From: a virus
Length of the DNA stretch: 20,718 nt
Reading direction: 5' to 3' (one strand)
Virus record (IMG/VR): IMGVR_UViG_3300031987_000006
Location: 1 to 20,718 of that record
Shown: piece by piece, positions 13,659-20,442 of the stretch
Numbering within the stretch: position 1 is the first letter of the stretch
How the letters are laid out: each line of letters begins with the position of its first letter
Made by a program: the position numbers and the translations under genes
Notes under the pieces: model-generated
What the model was told of the DNA's origin: nothing
What the model saw: only the letters and a program-made list of their open reading frames with translations
The model's database searches: none

Positions 13659-14216
13659 TCAGGCCTGGGCGGCCAGATTCTTGCGGTAAGTTTCGGGGTC
13701 CAGCCCCATGTTTTTGCAGACGGCCAGCTGCTCTTCCGTCAGCTGCTTGTCATCGCCATCGTTGGGCGGCTTGCGGCCATCCACTTGGGTGGTGCCTTTC
13801 AGGGCTGCGATGCCCGGCGCGTCTTTCAGGTGCGCTTTGAGGGCTGCAACGCCCTGGCCACGGAGCCAGTCGGCGTGGGCCTTGCCGGCAATGCGGCCGT
13901 CTTTCAGGCCAGCGTCAATCAGCTCTTCCAGTTCCTTGGTTTCGCCACCCTGCTTGAGCACGGCCAGCTGCTGGTTGAGTTCGTTGTAGACCGCTACCGG
14001 CACATAGCCGGTGAGGTCCGGCTCGGCGGCTTTCGCCTTGCTCTTGAGCGCGGCCACGGCTTCGGTGGGTTTGTCGTCGTCGCCCAGCTCCAGGGCCTGG
14101 CGGATTTCGTCGGTCTGGCCGGCCTTGGATTTGAGGGCCGCCAGTTCCTGGTTGATCTGCTCATCGGTGGCGTCGGCCTTCAGGCCCAGCGCCTTGATCA
14201 GTTCTTCACGTTTCAC
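13659..14216 (-). CDS. Z: Capsid scaffold Z from internal start in gene I
   Basis: An in-frame GTG at 14216 (codon 194 of gene I) is preceded by AGGAGGA at 14230-14224, eight bases after the AGGAGG core, a much better initiation signal than that of the full-length gene. It would give a 185-aa protein starting VKREELIKALGLKAD and containing only the scaffold region. In Mu the scaffold gpZ is translated from inside gene I in the same way and is the substrate for the protease during maturation. The site is visible in the sequence; its use is inferred from Mu. Confidence 0.75.
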   Translation of the reverse strand: MKREELIKALGLKADATDEQINQELAALKSKAGQTDEIRQALELGDDDKPTEAVAALKSKAKAAEPDLTGYVPVAVYNELNQQLAVLKQGGETKELEELIDAGLKDGRIAGKAHADWLRGQGVAALKAHLKDAPGIAALKGTTQVDGRKPPNDGDDKQLTEEQLAVCKNMGLDPETYRKNLAAQA

Positions 14217-14795
14217 GGAGTCTTCCTCCTGGTCTGCTTCGTTGATTGCCATGCGGGCGGCCGCCAGTTCGGTAATAGCGCCGTCATCAATCGCAGGCGT
14301 GTTGGTAAGTGCTAGGTGCAACAGATCCAGCACGGCGCCGGTGGTGGCGTCATACGGGAACACGGGGGAGAGGTAGCGCATTTCGGGCGGCTCACCATTG
14401 GGGCCTGGCGTGATCGCTTCCTTGGCCTTGGCGGTCCACCTCACGTGGCCGTAGAGGCCATCGCTGCGCCACTCCAGTGAGCGTGGGTCTACCCAACCAC
14501 TGGCCGGAGCCGGTTTGCCGTTAACCTCAGACAGCAGAATCTGGTGCTCGTAATCAACGGCAATGTCTGTGCTGCGACTGGAAGCCTTGCGGATCACTTC
14601 CTGGGCGTGGGCTTCGTCCAGGTACCACGGCCCTTTTCCAGACATGGAGCCCCTTGGCGCGTTGAACTGGCCGGAGGGGATCAGCCGGGTCTTGTCGTCG
14701 GTCAGCCGAACTTCCAGGGCACACACCGCAATGGGTGGGCGTTTGCCCTGGGCGCAGACTGCTATGGTCGGGTACTTCGATGCGTGTCGTTTCAT
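13659..14795 (-). CDS. I: Prohead protease I with C-terminal scaffold Z
   Basis: This 378-aa protein combines the Mu gpI protease (residues about 1-185) with the scaffold. Protease-family landmarks are RLIPSGQF (37-44), the highly conserved DIAVDYEHQ around D81-Q85, GWVDPRSLEW (100-109), RYLSPVF (140-146) and ALTNTPAID (162-170). The scaffold half is helical and charged, with repeated AALK phrases. It ends with TEEQLAVCKNMGLDPETYRKNL, a conserved tail likely to contact the capsid protein. The start ATG 14795 has a weak ribosome-binding site; I keep it because the family N-terminus fits. A near-duplicated phrase, TIAVCAQG/PIAVCALE, lies at 10-28. An internal start makes the scaffold alone (listed separately). 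Confidence 0.92.
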   Translation of the reverse strand: MKRHASKYPTIAVCAQGKRPPIAVCALEVRLTDDKTRLIPSGQFNAPRGSMSGKGPWYLDEAHAQEVIRKASSRSTDIAVDYEHQILLSEVNGKPAPASGWVDPRSLEWRSDGLYGHVRWTAKAKEAITPGPNGEPPEMRYLSPVFPYDATTGAVLDLLHLALTNTPAIDDGAITELAAARMAINEADQEEDSVKREELIKALGLKADATDEQINQELAALKSKAGQTDEIRQALELGDDDKPTEAVAALKSKAKAAEPDLTGYVPVAVYNELNQQLAVLKQGGETKELEELIDAGLKDGRIAGKAHADWLRGQGVAALKAHLKDAPGIAALKGTTQVDGRKPPNDGDDKQLTEEQLAVCKNMGLDPETYRKNLAAQA

Positions 14796-15016
14796 GGGGC
14801 CAGATTGCCGGCCCGGGCATGGATGAAGGATATAAAGCGTTTTGGGAGTTTTTGGGGGTCTGGCGGGGGTGTTGCGTGCGTGAGGGTTCGGGCTGAGAGT
14901 TCAGGTTGCCCGTTGCAGGCAATCTAACGCGGGTCTAACGGGGGCTTCGTTGTTCTGTGGTGCGCTGGCCCCGGTTCGGAATCTTCGGGGCGCTGTAGCG
15001 CTTCTGAGGCGGTCGG
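14796..15016. promoter_or_regulatory. Noncoding gap between G and I: expected strong gyrase site and late promoter region
   Basis: This 221-nt stretch is the longest noncoding DNA in the window. In Mu the centrally placed strong gyrase site needed for replicative transposition, and the late promoter P_I, both lie between genes G and I. Within it I see five G-runs on the plus strand (14844-14892), a tandem 11-bp near-repeat (14923-14944), a small inverted repeat TTGCC/GGCAA (14906-14922), and on the minus strand an AT-rich TTTATAT at 14836-14830 that could act as a -10. No Mu C-protein-type dyad is obvious. Assignment as SGS/P_I is by synteny. Confidence 0.5.
14923..14944 (+). repeat. Tandem 11-bp direct repeat
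   Basis: TCTAACGCGGG is followed immediately by TCTAACGGGGG, one mismatch in eleven. It lies in the noncoding gap between the G and I homologues. Two more copies of the CTAACG core occur in the other long noncoding gap, at 12245-12250 and 12264-12269. It could be a protein-binding site or chance. Confidence 0.45.
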
Positions 15017-15466
15017 CTAATTATCGCTGAGCGGTTCGCCCATGTAGTCCAGCAGAGTGTTCACCGCGTTGGCTTCATCGTCGCTGGAAAGGCCCAGCCA
15101 TTCCCGGGACGGTATGCCTCGCTCCGGATCGCCATAATGTTGGGTAGCGCCGTACTTGCTATCGGTGCCGTACTCTAACTGATCATCGTCCGCCTGGTAG
15201 CGCTGAGTGTCTCGCAGATAGGTATTCAATACCAGTATCTCATCCTTGCGGCGCTTCTTGCGCTTGCGGTACTCATCACTCAGGGGCTCCCAGGGTTCGC
15301 CGCTCGGGCTCTCCTGGCGGTCGAAGCGCTCCCGGTGGCTGACCAGCAGATCCTCACCAATGGCCGCGAACGCCGGGCGGGCGTTACGGCCACGTTCGCC
15401 CAGCTGTTCCAGGGCGCGCTCCACCCGTTCGGTTTCAATGCGCCAGTCCAGGCTCACGCCGGCCAT
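15017..15466 (-). CDS. G: Phage virion morphogenesis protein G (Mu gp31)
   Basis: This 149-aa protein is in the phage virion morphogenesis family. The family layout is seen as an N-terminal helix (ERVERALEQLGERGRNARPAF), RERFDRQESPSGEPWEPLSDEY, a basic KRKKRRKDEILVLNTYLRDT, YGATQHYG and the ending IPSREWLGLSSDDEA. In Mu, gpG acts at the head-tail interface and is found attached to tail structures. The ATG overlaps the gpF stop by one base. It is followed by the longest noncoding gap in the window. Confidence 0.92.
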   Translation of the reverse strand: MAGVSLDWRIETERVERALEQLGERGRNARPAFAAIGEDLLVSHRERFDRQESPSGEPWEPLSDEYRKRKKRRKDEILVLNTYLRDTQRYQADDDQLEYGTDSKYGATQHYGDPERGIPSREWLGLSSDDEANAVNTLLDYMGEPLSDN

Positions 15467-16707
15467 CAGTCATCCTCTCCCCGGCGGTACAGGCGCACCC
15501 CCTGGCGCAGGCGGTCCAGCCCGGCTGCCTGTTCGTCGGTGGTGGTGATGCCGGCCCAGCCATCGCGGCCCCATTCGAAGATGGCCACGGCCGTGCCTTC
15601 ATCACCAGGTAATGCAAACCGGGCCAGGTAACGCCGTCGCAGCACGGGGCGCTGGCCATCGCCTGGCAGTTCGGCGGCTACCCAGATCTCGTCTGGATCG
15701 CGCAGAGCGTTGGCCAGTACGCCCATGTACCGGCCGTCGGTGCCGGCGGGCAGCTGCCAGCTGTCGTCCGCTGCCAGGAACAGGGCGTCACTGATCGGCA
15801 GGGGCTCACCCATGGGGTCTTCAAAGCGCATCATCTGGCCGTCACGGCGGGCACCGAATACGCCTAGGAACCGGTCCACGGCCGTGGGGGTATCTTCGGC
15901 CTGGCTGGGGAGGTCATCGGCAAAGGTGCGGGCCTCGGGCATTGGGTCGCTGGCTGGCCGGCGCGGGAATGGGCCGGTGGTGCCTCGCAGCGGGCCATCC
16001 ATCTGGGGCGGGGTTACGCCCCGCACACGGCCGGCGCCGGGGCGGTGTTCAAAGCCGGGGTCTATGCCCTTGGGTACGCGCACGGTGCGGGGGCTGGGGC
16101 CGTTGGCACCCACCACCTTTTCCTCGTATTCGATATCGGGGCCCCGGTCCAGCACGGTGTAGCCCCGGCGCTCCGCTTCCTTCTGGCTGATCATGTATTT
16201 CTTGCAGGTGCAGCCCCAGCCATTTTTAGGTGTCCACCGCTGCCACCAGGCGTCGTCAAGAGGTACCACCATGCCATCGTTCGCCAGGTGTTCCGGGCGC
16301 GGGTTTTCGCTGCCGCCGTGGCGGTACAACCCGTACGGCCGCAGGCGGCGCAGCTCCGGGTCTGACATCTGCGCCTCACGCCCGGCGTTGTAGCTCTGCA
16401 TCAGGTTGGTTTCATAGATCACGCGGGTGCGCCAGCCCCGGGAGCCGTTGTAGCTCCAGCCGTGGCGCTCCACGATCTTGTCAAAATCCTTGCGGAAGTC
16501 CTGCAGGGTGCCGCCGTTTTCGATCGCTTTCAGCACAGAGCGCTGGAAGTCTTCCACGATGGCCATGCGGTTGGCACCGGCCACCATGAACGCGTGGTCG
16601 TGCTCGCTGCCGTAGATATCTGTCCAGGCGCGGGTGGGTATGGCCACCTTCTGGCGCAGGTAGTCAATCTGCTCACGGAACGGCAGGTTGCCATAGCGCA
16701 CGGCCAT
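15466..16707 (-). CDS. F: Minor head protein F (Mu gp30) with C-terminal PBECR-like domain
   Basis: This 413-aa protein has an N-terminal gpF/SPP1 gp7-type head morphogenesis domain: REQIDYLRQKVAIPTRAWTDI, TRVIYETNLMQSYNAGREAQ, a HGGSENPRPEHL segment with H140, and the WGCTCKK pair C166/C168. A Pro/Arg-rich linker (about 205-270) leads to a second domain, residues about 278-409. This has DRFLGVFG, a D-P-M-G-E-P-L phrase, ISDALF, LRDPDEIW, RRRYLARF, AIFEWGRDGWAGIT and RLRQGVRLYRR. I recognise that as the PBECR group (phage domains related to Barnase, EndoU, colicin E5/D and RelE), also found at the end of Mu gpF. Coding sequences of portal, F and G overlap by one base each. Confidence 0.92.
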   Translation of the reverse strand: MAVRYGNLPFREQIDYLRQKVAIPTRAWTDIYGSEHDHAFMVAGANRMAIVEDFQRSVLKAIENGGTLQDFRKDFDKIVERHGWSYNGSRGWRTRVIYETNLMQSYNAGREAQMSDPELRRLRPYGLYRHGGSENPRPEHLANDGMVVPLDDAWWQRWTPKNGWGCTCKKYMISQKEAERRGYTVLDRGPDIEYEEKVVGANGPSPRTVRVPKGIDPGFEHRPGAGRVRGVTPPQMDGPLRGTTGPFPRRPASDPMPEARTFADDLPSQAEDTPTAVDRFLGVFGARRDGQMMRFEDPMGEPLPISDALFLAADDSWQLPAGTDGRYMGVLANALRDPDEIWVAAELPGDGQRPVLRRRYLARFALPGDEGTAVAIFEWGRDGWAGITTTDEQAAGLDRLRQGVRLYRRGEDD

Positions 16708-18326
16708 TAATTCACCTCATCCAGCAGGTCTGAACGGCCGGCCAGTTCAGCGGCGGCCAGGGCATCGCCCATGAGTTCGGCCAGGTCGTTAATGGGCAGC
16801 TCGGCGGAGATCTCCACCAGCCGATCGCGCAGGTCTTCCAGGCTTTCGGCCTGTTCCACCGCCTGGCGGATTACTTCCACCTGGGCGTTTTCAGCATCGG
16901 TGGCGGCCGTTGCCAGCGTTTTCAGCTGGGCGCCCTGTTCTTCGCCGTCGCGGATGGGCTCGTCCTGTTTCAGGGCGGCCACCGGTTTGGTGGCCAATGC
17001 CTGGCGCAGGGCGCCCAGGCCCTGGGGCTGCGGCTTTACTTTGGGCTGCAGTACTTCGTCGTCATCACTGGCGCGGGGTATGCCCGTGCGCTCGTGCAGC
17101 CACCACACCGGGACGCGCGCGCCCATGTCGACAAACACCGGCAGGGATTCAGAGAGGGTTTTGTAGTCCTCGGTTTCGCCGGTGTCCAGGTAGAAGCGCG
17201 GGGCCCGGTTTACCCGTTCAATGCCAAAGTTCAGGCAGGCCATCGGCCACAGGATGTCGCGGCGGATGGTGCCGGCGTACTGGCGGATGTCTGACTTGAT
17301 CAGGCTGTTCTGGCCGCGCTCGTGGACGTTGCCCAGGGCGTTGGTGTTGGTGCCTTCGCCGGTACCACTGGTGAGAGTGCCGCCCAAAATCGCTTTGGCC
17401 TTGGCGCGCTCACACCAGTTGATCATTACTTCATAGACATCAGACCGGCCCTGGGCGGCTTCCAGGAAGTCGATCGCCATGCCATCCGGGATGATGCCGG
17501 CGGCGTTCTGCCCCAGGCTGACGACCGCCCGCAGCAGTGTGGCTTTTTCCTTGTCGGATGCGTTGCGCGGGTATTTACCCACGCGGGCGGGCATGCCGTA
17601 GATTTCCAGCAGCTGGGCCAGATCACCCAGGGCGTAGTTTTGAAACAAATACGGCCACACCAGCATGCGCGCGAGGCCGCTGCGGGCAATGTACCCGGGC
17701 TTGGCCTTGTGGCGGTGCTGCACCCAACCCAACGGCCACAGCGGGGCGCCGGTGGCGCTCATGTCGCGCAGGGTGATCTGGTTCTGGTCATCCGGGTGCA
17801 GCCGGAACCAGGAATGCGGGCACAGCTCCGGCTGGCCGATGTGGCGCAGGCTGCCGTCACGATCCCAGGGCAAGGTCAGGTTGGCAAAGCCGTGGCCGAT
17901 CGCTGAGCCCATATCAAGAATCAGATCTTCCACGGCCATGGAACTGAACACCTCGGCAGCGTGGTCTGCCGCCTTGCGTTCCGCGCGGTTGGCGCCATCG
18001 GGCGGCACAATCTGCCACTCCAGCTCAGCAGCGAGCTGCCGGCGTTTGCCCAGGTCCGCGCCGATCTGAGGATCTTTCTCTTCCATATCCTCGAACAGCT
18101 CGTGCTGGGCTTTGATATCGCCTTGCTCTGCCGCTTCCAGGATGTTGTAAAGCTTGGCCGGTGTGAGCCCCTTGGTGGGGTGCTCGGCAAACTCCCGGCG
18201 CAGCATACCCACGCGGGCATCGTTGGTTTGTTCGTCTTCCAGGGCTTTTTCAATTTCGTCTTTGTCTGCGCCGTCATCGCCAACCAGGCGGCCAATCAGG
18301 CGTTTCAAATTCGGTACGTTTACCAT
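16707..18326 (-). CDS. Portal protein (Mu gp29, DUF935)
   Basis: This 539-aa protein is a DUF935 portal. Typical features are KDPQIGADLGKRRQLAAELEW, FANLTLPWDRDG, HSWFRLHPDDQNQITLRD and LLEIYGMPARVGKYPRNASDKE. ILGGTLTSGTGEGTNTNALG is the strongest family phrase. The last 100 residues are acidic and helical (EQAESLEDLRDRLVEISAEL). It forms the dodecameric ring at one capsid vertex through which DNA enters and leaves. ATG 18326 follows GGAGGTGGCGC and overlaps the terminase end by 7 nt. Confidence 0.95.
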   Translation of the reverse strand: MVNVPNLKRLIGRLVGDDGADKDEIEKALEDEQTNDARVGMLRREFAEHPTKGLTPAKLYNILEAAEQGDIKAQHELFEDMEEKDPQIGADLGKRRQLAAELEWQIVPPDGANRAERKAADHAAEVFSSMAVEDLILDMGSAIGHGFANLTLPWDRDGSLRHIGQPELCPHSWFRLHPDDQNQITLRDMSATGAPLWPLGWVQHRHKAKPGYIARSGLARMLVWPYLFQNYALGDLAQLLEIYGMPARVGKYPRNASDKEKATLLRAVVSLGQNAAGIIPDGMAIDFLEAAQGRSDVYEVMINWCERAKAKAILGGTLTSGTGEGTNTNALGNVHERGQNSLIKSDIRQYAGTIRRDILWPMACLNFGIERVNRAPRFYLDTGETEDYKTLSESLPVFVDMGARVPVWWLHERTGIPRASDDDEVLQPKVKPQPQGLGALRQALATKPVAALKQDEPIRDGEEQGAQLKTLATAATDAENAQVEVIRQAVEQAESLEDLRDRLVEISAELPINDLAELMGDALAAAELAGRSDLLDEVN

Positions 18327-19858
18327 GCGCCACCTCCAATGCCGAAGCCGATCGCCTCGTCTTCGTCATCATCAAAACTGCCGCCCGGCCGGGGGGCCGG
18401 GGTGAATTCAATCTCTACGCCGTCCATGTCGGAGGCGCTGTCGGCCAATACGCAGGCCATGGCGGCATCACCGTGGCGGGTGCCGTCCTTGTTGGTTTTG
18501 CCCTCGGGCAGGCGGGCCACGCCGCGCACCAGGGTGAACGCGCGGTGGTCTTCCAGCACCTCATCGGATTTCGGGATGGTGATGGTGCCGTCTTCAAACC
18601 GCGCCTTGTATCGGGGCATGCGCTCCCGGTACCAGCTTTCGGTGGCCATCACCTGGTCTACCAGTGAGCCCCATTCGTCCAGGGCGGCTTCACCGATGTA
18701 GGAGCCATTGCCCCGGCTGTCGATGGCCACGCCGCACAGCCTGGGCAAGCCGTTGCCCACGGCAAACAGCACCTGCTCCTGTTGCTTGAAGGGCACGTTG
18801 TGCATTTCAACCAGGAAGGGCACCGTGCGGTGCAGGGTGGAGCCGATCTCCATGGGCGCAATCACAGACAAGTCACCGCTGCGGGCAAAGTCCTGACCCA
18901 ATGCGTGGCGGCGTTTGGGGTCCAGGGTGCGCAGCAGTGGGTTCAGGTTGTCGCGTATCCAGTCATCCATTTCGGCCCGGCGGGCGGGCTCTGGCAGGGC
19001 GTTGAATTCGCGGGTGCCGTTGAAACGCATAATGGGCGCTTCGGCCATGCAGGCTTCAATCTGCACGCGGGTCAGGTAGCTGCCGCCGCCCAGGGCCGGA
19101 ATGCAGAACAGCTCTTCATCTTCGTTGGGCTTGTAGCGGTTGATCAGCTGCTGGCGCCACTGGGCTTCGCCCTCGCGGGTCCACTGTTTGCCGGTTACCT
19201 GGCAGATCCGCTTGTACAAGCCATCGCCCAGGGCGTTGTCCAGGTCTACCCGGTGCAAACTGTAGTCGTAGCGGCCGGCGCGGATGTCATTAACCAGGGT
19301 GTTAAACGGGTTGTCTTCGCCGTTGTGGGTGCTGATGATGCGGATCTGGCCGCCCCAGATGGTCATGGCCATGGCGGCTTTCAGCAGCTCTTCGATGTCG
19401 TCGACAAACGCGGCTTCATCAATCACCAGGCGTTCGCCCGGCCGGCCCTTGGAGCGCAGGTTACGCGGGTTGCTGGTAAAGGCCTGGATCTGGTGGCCGG
19501 AGTCAAACTTGATGGTGTAGGTGAGGATCTGCTTGTCATCCGCCTCCAGCACTGACTCTTCGATCTGGCTGGCCGCTGCCTGGTAGGCCTTGGCCCACCC
19601 GGCGCAATCCTGGATAAAGCCCTGGGTCATCTCTTTGTTGTAGGAGATGTAGTAGACGTTGGCGCCGCCATCGCTGGCCGCGTACAGCACATCGTCCGCC
19701 GCTTCGGCGTAGGACAAACCGATACGGCGGCTTTTCTCAATGACCTTTACTGCGGCGTTATCCGCCACCCACTTCTGCTGATAACCCAGCAGGATGGCGT
19801 TGGCCTGTTGTGGCTGGCTGTGCTCCGCCACGGCCTGGGATAGGCGGCTACGGGTCAT
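18320..19858 (-). CDS. Terminase large subunit (Mu gp28)
   Basis: This 512-aa packaging motor has an N-terminal ATPase and a C-terminal nuclease. The P-loop is the deviant KSRRIGLS (42-49), with lysine at the front as in lambda gpA instead of the usual GK(S/T). Walker B is LVIDE (144-148), and the coupling motif is IISTHNGED (174-182). The RNase H-like nuclease has GQDFARSGD with D323, VAIDSRGNG with D380 and HGDAAMA with D464, so all three metal-binding acidic residues are present. The acidic/Gly C-terminal tail (SFDDDEDEAIGFGIGGG) probably docks on the portal. Start and small-terminase stop overlap as ATGA. In Mu this enzyme performs headful packaging from the left end into host DNA. Confidence 0.96.
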   Translation of the reverse strand: MTRSRLSQAVAEHSQPQQANAILLGYQQKWVADNAAVKVIEKSRRIGLSYAEAADDVLYAASDGGANVYYISYNKEMTQGFIQDCAGWAKAYQAAASQIEESVLEADDKQILTYTIKFDSGHQIQAFTSNPRNLRSKGRPGERLVIDEAAFVDDIEELLKAAMAMTIWGGQIRIISTHNGEDNPFNTLVNDIRAGRYDYSLHRVDLDNALGDGLYKRICQVTGKQWTREGEAQWRQQLINRYKPNEDEELFCIPALGGGSYLTRVQIEACMAEAPIMRFNGTREFNALPEPARRAEMDDWIRDNLNPLLRTLDPKRRHALGQDFARSGDLSVIAPMEIGSTLHRTVPFLVEMHNVPFKQQEQVLFAVGNGLPRLCGVAIDSRGNGSYIGEAALDEWGSLVDQVMATESWYRERMPRYKARFEDGTITIPKSDEVLEDHRAFTLVRGVARLPEGKTNKDGTRHGDAAMACVLADSASDMDGVEIEFTPAPRPGGSFDDDEDEAIGFGIGGGAW

Positions 19859-20439
19859 GCCATGCCTCCCAGTATGGCTTCACGCAGGGCGGCCACGCCT
19901 TCGCTGGACAGCCCCTGAGCCCGGGCGGCGGTTTCCGCACTGGCGGCCGCTTCTTCGGCGGCGCGCTCACGCTCTTGCCGGCGGATCTCCGCTTCACGCT
20001 TGACGTTCTCGGAGCTGGCCTTTTCCAGCCGGGTGACAGACAGGGACAGCTCTTTGACCATCTCAATAACTGCGGGCATGGATTCCTCGGTCAGCTCGCC
20101 TTCCTGGAGTTTCAGGGCGAGGTCGAAGGCCATTGAACGCAGCATTTCGTTAACCAGGTTGCCCAATTGGCCCTGGGGTTGTGCGCCCAGTTTGGCTATC
20201 CACATTTCGGCCACTTCGCGGCTTTGGCGCAGCTTCTCGCCCACCTGGTTCATGCGCACGGCATAGCGGTTGACGGCCGATTTGCTCAGCCGTTCTTCGT
20301 GTCCTTCGGCTTCCAGGATGTCGTTAATCTGTGCCGTGGCGTCCAGCTGGGTCACGCGTGGATCGCGCAGCAGCTCCTGGAGCTTTTCGCGTACGTCGTC
20401 CGGCAGGCGCTCAACGGAGCCCGGTCTGATTCTGGCCAT
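19855..20439 (-). CDS. Small terminase subunit / DNA-packaging protein (Mu gp27, DUF3486)
   Basis: This 194-aa protein matches the DUF3486 family: it begins RPGSVERLPDDVREKLQELL, continues TQLDATAQINDILEAEGHEERLSKSAVNRYA, a helix-turn-helix-like DNA-binding region (about 30-66), and then long charged helices (about 70-175). The C-terminus, QGLSSEGVAALREAILGG, could contact the large subunit. It lies immediately upstream of the large terminase with ATGA overlap and downstream of the gp26-like gene with 3 nt spacing, exactly as in Mu. The role is recognition of the packaging signal at the phage left end; this is by analogy. Confidence 0.88.
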   Translation of the reverse strand: MARIRPGSVERLPDDVREKLQELLRDPRVTQLDATAQINDILEAEGHEERLSKSAVNRYAVRMNQVGEKLRQSREVAEMWIAKLGAQPQGQLGNLVNEMLRSMAFDLALKLQEGELTEESMPAVIEMVKELSLSVTRLEKASSENVKREAEIRRQERERAAEEAAASAETAARAQGLSSEGVAALREAILGGMA

Positions 20440-20442
20440 GGC

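Noticed and set aside
14544-14927. Plus-strand and minus-strand frames extending from gene I into the noncoding gap
   Set aside because: Neither has a credible RBS or a recognisable protein. Both overlap gene I coding sequence in other frames.
14976-15006. Small hairpin (GCGC TGTA GCGC) near the end of the G gene as a terminator
   Set aside because: The stem is only four or five pairs, with no T-run on either strand.
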